From: Pseudomonas antarctica
Lineage (GTDB): Bacteria; Pseudomonadota; Gammaproteobacteria; Pseudomonadales; Pseudomonadaceae
Length of the DNA stretch: 64,000 nucleotides
Direction of reading: 5' to 3'
Assembly: GCF_001647715.1 (NCBI RefSeq)
Contig: NZ_CP015600.1
Span: 3,844,001 to 3,908,000 of the forward strand
Shown here: piece after piece, positions 45,224 to 54,455 of the stretch
Numbering within the stretch: the stretch's first letter is position 1
Layout of the letters: every line of letters begins with the position of its first letter
Made by a program: the position numbers and the translations under genes
Notes under the pieces: generated by a model
Seen by the model: only the letters and a program-made list of their open reading frames with translations
What the model was told of the DNA's origin: nothing
The model's database searches: none

Positions 45224-45685
45224 ATGACGTATTCGACTCGCAGCCACCTCACCGATGACGCCTCGTTCGAGATCCACTTCGGCCCGTTCCAACTGCTGCC
45301 CCAACGTCATCTGCTGCTCAAGCACGGGCAACCCGTGGCGCTGGGCAGCCGCGCCCTGACCCTGCTGATCGCCCTCGCCTCACGGCCTGGGGAACTGCTG
45401 GAAAAAAACCGATTGCTCGGTATCGCCTGGCCGAAAACGGTGGTGGAGGAATGCAACCTGCGCACACAGATCAAGACCCTGCGCCGCGCACTCGGCGACG
45501 ACGAGTCTGTCTACATCGCCACGGCGCCCGGCCAGGGTTACCGCTTTGTCGCCCCCACCTGGGTCCAACGTGCGCACGTCGACGTGGCGAAGGAGCCCGT
45601 CGTACTTGGAGTCTATGGCTGCCGACACTGCCGAGGTGCCGGGATGATGCCGCAGTTTGCTCAGATAAGCCTGCAAAACAGCTGA
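45224..45685 (+). CDS. Stand-alone winged-helix regulator, paralog of the STAND regulator
   Basis: A 153-residue protein with an OmpR-type winged helix at about 12-112 (LGSRALTLLIALASRPGELLE, then ECNLRTQIKTLRRALGDD and GQGYRFVAP). The domain is very similar to the first 120 residues of the regulator at 22194: the stretches LGSRAL, GELLEK, AWPK, VVEECNLR and LRRALGDD are shared. After the domain the sequence has no similarity to the ATPase, and the protein stops early, so it is either a single-domain regulator or a truncated copy. AAGG sits about eight bases upstream. It directly follows the HrpK-like gene on the same strand, which supports a role in controlling the T3SS. Confidence 0.82.
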   Translation: MTYSTRSHLTDDASFEIHFGPFQLLPQRHLLLKHGQPVALGSRALTLLIALASRPGELLEKNRLLGIAWPKTVVEECNLRTQIKTLRRALGDDESVYIATAPGQGYRFVAPTWVQRAHVDVAKEPVVLGVYGCRHCRGAGMMPQFAQISLQNS

Positions 45686-45824
45686 TCGGGCCGGCTCATG
45701 CCGTGGGAAAAACAGGCCGTTGATGATTCACGCCGGTGGTGACAACCCAAGCCTTTGGGAGCTGGCGGTGAGCGACGGGTGTGTGACGTGATCTGACCTC
45801 AATCAATCAGCCACCCAGGTCAAC

Positions 45825-46526
45825 TGTGGGAGCTGGCTTGCCTGCGATGGCGGTGGGTCAGTCAGTCTCGCTGTTACAGATACACCGCCATCGCGGGCAA
45901 GCCCGGCTCCCACATTTGGACTGCGGCGGGCGCAGAATTCAGGTCAGACACAAATAAGTGTGGGAGCTGGCTTGCCTGCGATGGTGGTGGGTCAGCCAGC
46001 CTGGCTGTTACTGATAAACCGCTATCGCGGGCAAGCCCGGCTCCCACATTTGAACTGCGGCAGACGCAGAATTCTAGTCAGACACAAATAAGTGTGGGAG
46101 CTGGCTTGCCTGCGATGGCGGTGGGTCAGTCGGCCTGGCTGTTACTGATACACCGCCATCGCGGGCAAGCCCGGCTCCCACATTTGGACTGCGGCGGGCG
46201 CAGAGTTCAGGTCAGACACAAATAAGTGTGGGAGCTGGCTTGCCTGCGATGGCGGTGGGTCAGTCAGCCTGGCTGTTACTGATAAACCGCCATCGCGGGC
46301 AAGCCCGGCTCCCACATTTGGACTGCGGCGGGCGCAGAATTCTGGTCAGACACAAATAAGTGTGGGAGCTGGCTTGCCTGCGATGGCGGTGGGTCAGTCA
46401 GTCCCGCTGTTACCGATACACCGCCATCGCGGGCAAGCCCAGCTCCCACATTTGAACTGCAGCAGACGCAGAATTCAGGTCAGACACAAATAAGTGTGGG
46501 AGCTGGCTTGCCTGTGATGGTGGTGA
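45825..46526. repeat. Tandem array of 134-bp REPIN units
   Basis: Five full units and part of a sixth, each exactly 134 bp; TGTGGGAGCTGG recurs at 45825, 45959, 46093, 46227, 46361 and 46495. Each unit contains two REPs in opposite orientation (GTGGGAGCTGGCTTGC and GGGCAAGCCCGGCTCCCAC), which makes a REPIN, plus a shared linker (GAATTCAGGTCAGACACA). Differences between copies are few, indicating recent expansion. It fills the 875-base gap between the winged-helix gene and the peroxidase gene, so no other feature is seen there. It is not a CRISPR array. Confidence 0.93.
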
Positions 46527-46560
46527 CGGATGGCGGGTGAAGACAGTTGCCACACAGTGT

Positions 46561-47436
46561 TTAGCTTTGCGCTGTAACGGCGAGTGCACTCAGGTCCAGA
46601 TGCCCGTCCTTGAGCGGCGGGCACCAGTAGTAGCCCCCGGTCAACGGCGTACTGATGCGATACAAGCCATCCACAATCCCATCCTCCAGCCCACTCATGC
46701 GCCGCAATTGCGCTTCAAACGCCTCAAAGGAATGGCCAAACGCAAGGAACATCAGCCCCGCCTGGCCGTTCTCGGCCCACGGCATCGAGCGGCGGACCAC
46801 GAAGGCTTCCGGGGTGAAGCTCTCCTGGGCGGTGCGCTTGGTGTGGGCGGATTCGGGGGCGTCGTCCAGCTCTTCGTTATCGCCATGGCGGCGGCCGATG
46901 ATGTGGTCACGCTCCTGGGCCGGCAAGGCGGCGAAGCCATCGAGGTCGTGCTGCCATTGCTGGATAGCGGCGAAGCTGGCACCGCTGTCGGTCATGGCGG
47001 CTTCAACGGCGGCATCGTCGTGGGGGTTTTCGGTGCCGTCTTCGTAATCGGTCAAATCGAAACCGGTCTTGTAGCGGAAGCCCTCGGTCATCTGGACCAG
47101 GCGAAACGCCGGGGCCAGGGCTTTTTCAAAGGTGCGGCTGCGCAACAGCAGCTCACCGCGATCCACGCCATGCAGCCACACCCACAGCGCCTGCTGAGTG
47201 GACGGGTTATGCGCACCCGGGCCGCTGACGGCGGGAAAGGCGCGCAACCCTTCAACCTGAGTGCCCAAAGCGGTTACCAGCGGCTCACCGAAACCAACCA
47301 CTGCGGCCGAATCCGTCAACTGCACCAGCGCGTCCAACGCAGCGGGCACAGCCTCCAGGGAATCCACGGCAAAAAACAGATGGCGTGCCTGCAATGGCAC
47401 CGGTGCGGCAAGAATGCCCGGCTGGTACTGACTCAT
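46561..47436 (-). CDS. DyP-type haem peroxidase
   Basis: A 291-residue dye-decolourising-type peroxidase. Key residues of the family are present: the catalytic Asp in DYEDGTENP (D133), the probable haem-ligand His in ESAHTKRTAQESF (H198) and the distal Arg near RRSMPW (R215/R216). No Tat or other signal peptide is visible, so it is probably cytoplasmic, similar to YfeX/TyrA-type DyPs. GGAG lies five bases before the ATG at 47436. It is divergent from the GapN-like gene. Confidence 0.9.
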   Translation of the reverse strand: MSQYQPGILAAPVPLQARHLFFAVDSLEAVPAALDALVQLTDSAAVVGFGEPLVTALGTQVEGLRAFPAVSGPGAHNPSTQQALWVWLHGVDRGELLLRSRTFEKALAPAFRLVQMTEGFRYKTGFDLTDYEDGTENPHDDAAVEAAMTDSGASFAAIQQWQHDLDGFAALPAQERDHIIGRRHGDNEELDDAPESAHTKRTAQESFTPEAFVVRRSMPWAENGQAGLMFLAFGHSFEAFEAQLRRMSGLEDGIVDGLYRISTPLTGGYYWCPPLKDGHLDLSALAVTAQS

Positions 47437-47584
47437 GTGAACTCCTTCAATAAAGGCGCGCAGTTTACTCCGACGAGCGCGGCACACACAGCGGTGCGCA
47501 CAAGAAAGCGCACAAGCCTTGCCATAGAGCCGGTTGTTGGGCGACTCTCTAGTCATGTTTTGCAACTATTCCAGGGGTAGCAAC

Positions 47585-49201
47585 ATGACCACCAGTAACC
47601 TGCTCGCCCAGCTGTTTCCCGCCTCCACCGCCGAGATTCCCGAGCAATTTCGCCTTGGGGCGCCCATTGAACAGCGTGATTACCTGGTCGACGGCCAGTT
47701 GCAGGTGTGGAACGGTCCGCTGGCCCAGGTGCTCAGCCCGGTGCAACTGGGCGATGAGCGGGTGCATATCGGCAGCACGCCGCTGCTGGATGCCGACACC
47801 GCCCTCACCGCCCTGGACGCCGCCGTGCGCGCCTATGACCGTGGCCAAGGTGAATGGCCGACGATGCGTGTGGCTGAACGTATCCAGCATGTGGAAGCGT
47901 TTTTGCGCCGCATGCGCGAACAGCGTGATGCGGTGGTCAAGCTGCTGATGTGGGAGATCGGCAAGAACCTCAAGGACTCGCAGAAAGAATTCGACCGCAC
48001 CTGCGACTACATCACCGACACCATCAACGCCCTCAAGGAACTCGACCGCCGCTCCAGCCGTTTCGAACTGGAACAGGACACCCTCGGGCAAATCCGCCGC
48101 GTGCCGCTGGGCGTAGCGCTGTGCATGGGGCCTTATAACTACCCGCTGAACGAGACCTTTACCACGCTGATCCCGGCGTTGATCATGGGCAATACCGTGG
48201 TGTTCAAGCCGGCCAAGCTCGGCGTGCTGTTGATTCGCCCATTGCTGGAGGCGTTCCGCGACAGCTTCCCGGCCGGGGTGATCAATGTGATCTACGGCAG
48301 TGGTCGCGAAACCGTCAGCGCGCTGATGGCCAGCGGCAAGATCGATATCTTTGCGTTTATCGGCACCAACAAGGCCGCCAGCGATTTGAAAAAACTGCAC
48401 CCCAAACCGCACCGCTTGCGCGCGGCATTGGGCCTGGATGCGAAAAACCCCGGCATCGTATTGCCAGAGGTCGACCTGGACAATGCGGTCAATGAGGCGG
48501 TCACCGGCTCTTTGTCGTTCAACGGCCAGCGCTGCACCGCGTTGAAAATCCTGTTTGTGCATGAAGATGTGGTCGATAGCTTCATTGAGAAATTCAACGC
48601 CAAGCTTGCGACGCTAAAGCCTGGCATGCCGTGGGAAGACGGCGTTTCACTGACCCCACTGCCGGAAGTGGGCAAGGTCGACTACCTCAACGCACTGGTG
48701 GCCGATGCGGCGCAGCACGGCGCCAAGGTGATGAATGCCAATGGCGGCGCCAGTCGCGGTTCGTTCTTCTACCCGGCAGTGCTGTACCCGGTGAACCCGC
48801 AGATGCGCGTGTACCACGAGGAACAATTCGGCCCGGTGGTGCCGATCGTGCCTTACCGTGACCTGGAGACGGTGATCGACTACGTACTGGACTCGGACTT
48901 CGGTCAGCAACTGAGTATTTTCGGCACCAACGCGGTAGCAGTCGGGCGGCTGGTGGACACCTTTGCCAACCAGGTCGGTCGTATCAATATCAACGCCCAG
49001 TGCCAGCGCGGGCCGGACACCTTCCCGTTCAATGGGCGCAAGAACTCGGCCGAAGGCACGTTGTCTGTGCATGACGCGCTGCGCGTGTTCTCGATCCGCA
49101 CGCTGGTAGCGACCAAGTTTCAGGAGAGCAACAAGGCGCTGGTCAGCGATATTTTGCGCAACCGTGACTCAAGTTTCTTGACCACTGACTATATTTTCTA
49201 A
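47585..49201 (+). CDS. GapN-like aldehyde dehydrogenase (NADP-dependent G3P dehydrogenase family)
   Basis: A 538-residue aldehyde dehydrogenase superfamily enzyme, of the type usually annotated in Pseudomonas as NADP-dependent glyceraldehyde-3-phosphate dehydrogenase. The N-terminal NAD(P) domain has PYNYPLNETFTTLIPALIMGNTVVFKPAK, and the catalytic Cys317 is in FNGQRCTALK. The general-base Glu of the usual motif LELGGK, 34 residues before this Cys, is replaced by Gly283 in ALGLDAKNPG. The start ATG at 47585 follows AGGGG about nine bases upstream; longer in-frame versions look unlikely. A single gene; a REPIN follows. Confidence 0.85.
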   Translation: MTTSNLLAQLFPASTAEIPEQFRLGAPIEQRDYLVDGQLQVWNGPLAQVLSPVQLGDERVHIGSTPLLDADTALTALDAAVRAYDRGQGEWPTMRVAERIQHVEAFLRRMREQRDAVVKLLMWEIGKNLKDSQKEFDRTCDYITDTINALKELDRRSSRFELEQDTLGQIRRVPLGVALCMGPYNYPLNETFTTLIPALIMGNTVVFKPAKLGVLLIRPLLEAFRDSFPAGVINVIYGSGRETVSALMASGKIDIFAFIGTNKAASDLKKLHPKPHRLRAALGLDAKNPGIVLPEVDLDNAVNEAVTGSLSFNGQRCTALKILFVHEDVVDSFIEKFNAKLATLKPGMPWEDGVSLTPLPEVGKVDYLNALVADAAQHGAKVMNANGGASRGSFFYPAVLYPVNPQMRVYHEEQFGPVVPIVPYRDLETVIDYVLDSDFGQQLSIFGTNAVAVGRLVDTFANQVGRININAQCQRGPDTFPFNGRKNSAEGTLSVHDALRVFSIRTLVATKFQESNKALVSDILRNRDSSFLTTDYIF

Positions 49202-49233
49202 AGGCACCTCGGTTCCTTGGTGAAAGCAGTCCA

Positions 49234-49322
49234 GTGTGGGAGCTGGCTTGCCTGCGATGCCGGCACCTCGGTCGTTACGTCTGACCGCGGTGATGCTATC
49301 GCAGGCAAGCCAGCTCCCACAC
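49234..49322. repeat. REPIN (inverted REP pair)
   Basis: Perfect 25-bp inverted arms at 49234-49258 and 49298-49322, each containing the REP core GTGGGAGCTGGCTTGC, with a 39-base loop. It lies between the GapN-like and FUSC genes. Confidence 0.92.
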
Positions 49323-49381
49323 AAGCCTGGCTTCCATAATTGACCGCGTTCGCCCTGACTACTAAGGCCACTTTAATACCG

Positions 49382-50449
49382 ATGAACCTGCATTTGCCCG
49401 TGTTCGCTCGGCGCTTGTTGCGCCCCTTGCTGGACCCGTACCGTCGCTATCGCCATGCCAAGCTGATTCACGCGGTACGCGTGTCCATCGGCTTGCTGGC
49501 GACGATCCTCCTTACCACCGGCATCAACCTGCCCCACGGTGAATGGGCCTCGGTGACCATGCTGATCGTCATCGGCGGCTTGCAGCACCACGGCAATATC
49601 GGCAAAAAAGCCGTGGAGCGCGCCTACGGCACCTTGATCGGCGCCAGCGTGGGCTTGCTGCTGGTGGTGCAACAGGCGTATTTCGGCCAACCGCTGTTGA
49701 CCTATTTGTTGATGTCGGTGGTGTGCGGGTTCTTTTCCTACCACGCCATCGGTAAGGGCGGTTACATCGCGCTGCTGTCGGCGATCACGGTGTTTATCGT
49801 CGCCGGCCACGGGGACAATCCAATCTCGGATGGCCTGTGGCGCACCGTCGATATCCTGATCGGCATTGTGCTGGCCCTGGCGTTTTCGTTCGCCCTGCCG
49901 CTGTACGCCGTGTACTCGTGGCGCTACAACCTGGCCAGTGCGTTACGCGACTGCGCCCAGATTTACAGCCGGATCATCAGCGGCCAGTCGGTCACCGATG
50001 ATGAACACCTCAAACTGCTCAACCGCCTGAATGCGGCGATGCTGCAACTGCGCTCGTTGATGCCCTCGGTGTCCAAGGAAGTCCGGATCTCCATGACCGA
50101 GCTGGACGCGATCCAGCGGCATTTGCGCATGTGCATCAGCACCCTGGAAATTCTTGGCAATACCCGGCCCGACCCTCGGGATGAGCAGGCGATGGCACGC
50201 ATGCAGGTGATGCTGAAAGCCGAACACCGACAGATACGCGTGCAGCTGGTGGGGATGGCGCGGGCGTTGAAGTCCGGGTTCACCGAACGGCTTGATCGGC
50301 CGGCCACGCAGGTGCCGGATGAAAGCGTACTGGAGGCGCCGGTGCAGAGTGCGTTGGATGGGTATCGGTTGTTGACGTTGCAGTTGGCGGGAAATGTCGA
50401 CGTGATGCGTCAGAGGTTGGCCAGGACGGCTAGCCATTGGAAGATTTGA
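49382..50449 (+). CDS. FUSC-family membrane protein
   Basis: A 355-residue inner-membrane protein of the FUSC/YccC-like family (aromatic acid exporter or fusaric-acid-resistance type). It has about six membrane segments in the first 190 residues (e.g. SIGLLATILLTTGINLPHGEWASVTMLIVIGGL, the family motif) and a helical cytoplasmic C-terminal part with FTERLDRPATQVP near the end. The ATG at 49382 has no strong ribosome site; a TTG at 49340 is less likely. The substrate is unknown. Confidence 0.82.
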   Translation: MNLHLPVFARRLLRPLLDPYRRYRHAKLIHAVRVSIGLLATILLTTGINLPHGEWASVTMLIVIGGLQHHGNIGKKAVERAYGTLIGASVGLLLVVQQAYFGQPLLTYLLMSVVCGFFSYHAIGKGGYIALLSAITVFIVAGHGDNPISDGLWRTVDILIGIVLALAFSFALPLYAVYSWRYNLASALRDCAQIYSRIISGQSVTDDEHLKLLNRLNAAMLQLRSLMPSVSKEVRISMTELDAIQRHLRMCISTLEILGNTRPDPRDEQAMARMQVMLKAEHRQIRVQLVGMARALKSGFTERLDRPATQVPDESVLEAPVQSALDGYRLLTLQLAGNVDVMRQRLARTASHWKI

Positions 50450-50464
50450 GTGGTTGATAAAAAA

Positions 50465-50495
50465 GGGACAGTCTACGGTTAAGTAGAGCTGTCCC
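50465..50495 (-). terminator. Rho-independent terminator of the modular-protein gene
   Basis: GGGACAG and CTGTCCC, extended by TCTAC/GTAGA, form a long stem with a 6-base loop. On the minus strand it ends in CCCTTTTTT, a classic intrinsic terminator placed just after the leftward gene that ends at 50517. It is also between convergent genes. Confidence 0.88.
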
Positions 50496-50516
50496 CTCAT
50501 TAACACTCAGCCATGA

Positions 50517-53500
50517 TTAGGTTAAACGTTTCAACTCTACGAACTGTATATGAAAGTCGTTGCCATTTGACCCGGCTTGACGATTGATAACCGCAACACT
50601 CGCAGCACTGTTTGCCGGCACCGTAAATTCAGCTTTTATATACGTCCAATTACGGGCAGGAACGGTAGTGTTTGCAATAACCACCCTGCCACCGACTTCT
50701 ACCGAAATAATAGGCTGCAGGGTTCCCGCAGGGCTAGTGTTAAAGACCGGAACAGTAATGCGATAACGGAAAGCAGTGTTGAAATTTAACGTTTGGGTAA
50801 TCAATGCGCCCGCTGGCGTGCCAGCTGGCGTACCGAAGAACAAGCCCATACCACCTCGCACCGGGGCTTTGGCAGCAGGTCCAAATGCCCACCCACCATT
50901 ACTCGAAGCAAAGTCTGTAAAACGGTATAGCCATGAATCATTAACACCGTATTCAACCACTGGGAATACAACGGCCCGCGACGCGTCCGTACTGCCATCA
51001 TATGACACTCTGACTTCAACTTGAAACTTGGAGCCCAACGTCAGCGAAGTCAATATTGCACGCCGCACAGCCTTATTCACCAAGCCATTCGTCGCATCTA
51101 GAGAATCAATCAAATAAGCAGTTAGCACCGCCTGGACTTTACCACTCCCAATAATATCTACCCACACCCGTTGCCCTTGCTTAATCAAGGGCCACTTGCC
51201 CACGTCCACCCGACTATTGACAAACGTATTCAAGTCGACAGTACTTCCATTGGCCTGATTATTAATCGTTGCCTTCGGAAGACTGGCAGCCGCAATCGTG
51301 TCGACCATTACCGTTTGAACATTAGACGGCGTAGTTTCATCACCGCGCAGCATCGAGTAACTCAACTGCACCCGGCTATTGACACTGTTATGCAGCACTT
51401 GAGCCGCGGTCAGGTCAAACACCACCGAGCCACTCGTCTGGCCTTTAAGTGTTGCTTGATAGTTAGTGCCATCCTCAAAAATCCAACTCAGCGTGATGGT
51501 ATCCGTCGCCAGCATCCCTGGGTATTTAACCGTCACACCGGTGTCGTTTTGAATGGTCACCGGGTCAACCGTGACCTCTTGCGTGGTACCTGAGGCACCG
51601 TTAAGGGTTGGATAAGGCAGCACCGCCGGCAGTTGCTGGATTACATAGTTGGCCACGCCAAACAGGGTCGCCGTTTGCCTACTGGGGATTGCCGGGAAAC
51701 TCACCCAAAACTTCATTTCAAAGATCGAGCCGTCCTTGAGCAAGCGAGCTTTATCCAGCGGGAATGGCAGAGAAACTCCCTTGATGAGGTCGCCTGCGAC
51801 GACCTTGTTGGCGGTGTAAAGTTTCTCGGTGTACGGCGTCCCATCATCAAAAGTGCCGGTGCACGTCAGCCACATCAGTTGGTCTTCACGCATGAAATCC
51901 CACACGGCAATATCGATGCGAGGCTCTTCACCCACCAGGCTAACCGGCAGCACCGTGGTGTTTTCAAACCCGCGAATGCGCGGTGTCGGCAGCACCGCAA
52001 GAGGCAGCAACCGCACGGACAAGGTCTCGAACGTGTAGGTGAATTGCCCGCGCCGAACCTCGCAATCCACGCTGACGTTGTTGCCGTCTCGACGCAAGCC
52101 CTTGGCAATGACATAGGCCGGGATGGGCACATCGACGCTGTTGGTCTTCGGATCGCCTGGCACTACGTCTTCAAATTGGCTGACGTCATATTGGCCGAGC
52201 CATTTGTACGCAATTTGATCACCGGCCTGCATCGACTTGTAGCTGATGCGCAAGGTGGCACCGTTGATGACCTTCTTCGGCTGAATCGTTCCCAGAGCCT
52301 GATCAGCCTCAAGAATTTTCAGTAATCCCAGTTCTACCGGCAGGCCAACGGTGAGGTCAAGCACCTGGGAGCGAAAGACCTGCTGAGGTTGGCCCGGACG
52401 CACCACGGTGTAGCTGACAGAGATGCTGGCGTTGATATTGTTGTCCACGACTTTACGGTCAACCGGAAAAAACACAGACGGCAAGACGTGCCCTGCATAC
52501 GCCTGGTTAATCTTGATGGTGCCGCTGGCAGAGCCCTGCACGCCCCTGCCGATCACACTCCAATACAGCAGATCGCCCACGACCGTGCCTGAATAGGGAA
52601 ACAACAGCTGAATCTCAGGATCTACCACGTCGGCAGGGTCGATATTATTACCACGGGAGCCCTGAACAATCGGCGCATCCAGCACGGCCACACGATCACC
52701 CAACTGGACTTCCAGCTTCGATGATTCGTGGACCGACGCTGAAGTACCTTCGCCGTCGTCGGTGATGTAGTAAATCTGGAAGGCACCTTGGCCCTCAAAG
52801 TCTTTCAGAGTCTCTTTGGACACACGCCGGGTGCCGCCCTGAACGCCTGCCGGTTGCAACTGGGTATAGTGCGTTCTGCCGTCACTGGTTTCGATCACCA
52901 GAGTTTCCAGCAGGCTTTCACCATGGGGCTGGTAGGTAGGAATTGTTACGGTGATGTCGGTATCCAGCGGGATAAGGCCCGCTTCAATCGGGCTGACCGT
53001 CACCGCCGGCATCGATACCGGCAGGCCCCCCACGCTGATCGAGTTACTGCCTGATGTCCCCAGCAGCACCCCAGCGGAGGTATACGACTCGAACGCTACC
53101 TGGAACCGCCCGTTTGCCAGCCCGGTGAAGAGGTCGTAGCTGAGCGTGATCGTCTCGATACCCAGATTCCTGTCGGTAACAGGATTCAATCGTACAGTCT
53201 GGCTTCGACCTTTGTCCGGGAAAAGCGTCAAAACGACCGTGACCTGATTCGGGGGGTTGGGTTTCGGCGACTTGCGGGGCGGCGCAACCAACACCTCTAA
53301 CGTGGACTGGCTATTGAGGTCGAGATCCAGTTCATCAAACTCCTCGCCATCTACCAGAAAAATTGGGATTGGGAGGGCGGCGCTCAGTTCCGAGATCAGT
53401 TTGTAGCGCTTGGAATGCACCCATTCACCTTCAGGGATGTTCCCTACCAGGTCTCTAACCGTAAATACGACCTCTATCACGCCATTCTGACTGCCTTGGG

Positions 53501-54158
53501 CGATGACTTGCGGGCTGATAAACACCCGGATCGGCCCAGGCCCTGCGGCCTCTTCGGGGCTAACAATATGCTCGACGGAGATTCCGTCATATTTGACGGT
53601 AATGGTGTCGTTTTTGCGAATATACAGATACTTGGAAATCAAGCACCAGATTCCGTCTGCAGTATTGTCCTTGTTAAGGGACGAGCCACTGGGCAGGCCT
53701 TCAATCGACATATTCAACCCACTGTGCCACTTCTTGGCGACCTCACGATCTCGACCACCAGGGTTAGTGGTTTTGATCAGGATGGTCTGCGTGATCGAGC
53801 GGCTCTCCTGCAAGCTATCGGCGCGCACAACCCGACCGAACATCTCGACTTCGCCCTCCGGCAACTCGTTGACCGTCAGGTAGTAAGCGTTCGAGGTAAT
53901 GTCTTTGACGACGTCCGAAGCGGCGAAGATGTCCGGGTCATGAATGTAGATGGAGTAATTGTCAGCGAAGCCAAGTGCGGGCCATGCCCTAAAGGAGAAC
54001 CTGGCGGGAAATGCATGACGGATACCCATGCCCCAAACGGCGGTTTCGGGGTATTTTGGGGGGGTATCGGTGACCTTGGGATCGAACTGGACAGCAGGAA
54101 AATACGAAATGGGCGGATCAAGATCGTAGTCAATATTATCAGCGGGTTGGCTGGCCAT
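50517..54158 (-). CDS. Large modular beta-rich (Ig-like) protein, 1213 aa
   Basis: A single protein of 1213 residues with no signal peptide or membrane helix. After an N-terminal part of about 240 residues it is made of repeated modules of roughly 115-125 residues, which share a proline-led start (e.g. VLPTPRIRG, VLPYPTLNG, SLPKATINN), a GD-x-(I/L) strand before a Trp (GDQIAYKWLG, TDTITLSWIF, GQRVWVDIIG) and a beta-rich end. The C-terminal module (about 1075-1213) looks like a carbohydrate-binding beta-sandwich. It resembles adhesin-type repeat proteins but carries no visible secretion signal. The 3' part (50517 to about 51600) is clearly AT-richer than its neighbours, near 47% GC in one line counted. 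The ATG at 54158 follows AAGGTG; a GTG three codons upstream is possible. Function not recognised. Confidence 0.78.
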   Translation of the reverse strand: MASQPADNIDYDLDPPISYFPAVQFDPKVTDTPPKYPETAVWGMGIRHAFPARFSFRAWPALGFADNYSIYIHDPDIFAASDVVKDITSNAYYLTVNELPEGEVEMFGRVVRADSLQESRSITQTILIKTTNPGGRDREVAKKWHSGLNMSIEGLPSGSSLNKDNTADGIWCLISKYLYIRKNDTITVKYDGISVEHIVSPEEAAGPGPIRVFISPQVIAQGSQNGVIEVVFTVRDLVGNIPEGEWVHSKRYKLISELSAALPIPIFLVDGEEFDELDLDLNSQSTLEVLVAPPRKSPKPNPPNQVTVVLTLFPDKGRSQTVRLNPVTDRNLGIETITLSYDLFTGLANGRFQVAFESYTSAGVLLGTSGSNSISVGGLPVSMPAVTVSPIEAGLIPLDTDITVTIPTYQPHGESLLETLVIETSDGRTHYTQLQPAGVQGGTRRVSKETLKDFEGQGAFQIYYITDDGEGTSASVHESSKLEVQLGDRVAVLDAPIVQGSRGNNIDPADVVDPEIQLLFPYSGTVVGDLLYWSVIGRGVQGSASGTIKINQAYAGHVLPSVFFPVDRKVVDNNINASISVSYTVVRPGQPQQVFRSQVLDLTVGLPVELGLLKILEADQALGTIQPKKVINGATLRISYKSMQAGDQIAYKWLGQYDVSQFEDVVPGDPKTNSVDVPIPAYVIAKGLRRDGNNVSVDCEVRRGQFTYTFETLSVRLLPLAVLPTPRIRGFENTTVLPVSLVGEEPRIDIAVWDFMREDQLMWLTCTGTFDDGTPYTEKLYTANKVVAGDLIKGVSLPFPLDKARLLKDGSIFEMKFWVSFPAIPSRQTATLFGVANYVIQQLPAVLPYPTLNGASGTTQEVTVDPVTIQNDTGVTVKYPGMLATDTITLSWIFEDGTNYQATLKGQTSGSVVFDLTAAQVLHNSVNSRVQLSYSMLRGDETTPSNVQTVMVDTIAAASLPKATINNQANGSTVDLNTFVNSRVDVGKWPLIKQGQRVWVDIIGSGKVQAVLTAYLIDSLDATNGLVNKAVRRAILTSLTLGSKFQVEVRVSYDGSTDASRAVVFPVVEYGVNDSWLYRFTDFASSNGGWAFGPAAKAPVRGGMGLFFGTPAGTPAGALITQTLNFNTAFRYRITVPVFNTSPAGTLQPIISVEVGGRVVIANTTVPARNWTYIKAEFTVPANSAASVAVINRQAGSNGNDFHIQFVELKRLT

Positions 54159-54411
54159 TTTTATCACCTTGCTCAGTTAATGCGCCATAAATCGCGCGGG
54201 GCAAGGCAGATCAAGCGCCTGAGGACCTATTGGAGTCTAGCTGTCAGAAATGACAGTGGCGACGAACGGTATGGCTTAAAGGAAAAATCCGACAGACAAA
54301 AAGGGGATTATAGATCTCTCGCCACCCAGTCTTTTTCTTACATATTTTTCACGCTTTATTCACATCCGAAGCCGTAGGGTGAAGCCTCATCCGTTACAAA
54401 CGTTGCACATC

Positions 54412-54439
54412 AAGCCCGCCGCCCCAGCGGGCTTTTTTT
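54412..54439 (+). terminator. Terminator-like hairpin between modular-protein and TetR genes
   Basis: An 8-bp stem (AAGCCCGC and GCGGGCTT) with a 7-base loop followed by a T-run on the plus strand (54433-54439). It lies just past the stop of the leftward TetR gene (54456), but the T-run reads on the opposite strand, so it may act for both directions. The remaining part of the 297-base gap shows nothing clear. Confidence 0.65.
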
Positions 54440-54455
54440 GCCTGGGATTTGAGCG

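Noticed and set aside
47534..47585. Earlier start for the GapN-like gene
   Set aside because: The extra 17 residues have no family match, and the ATG at 47585 has a better ribosome site.
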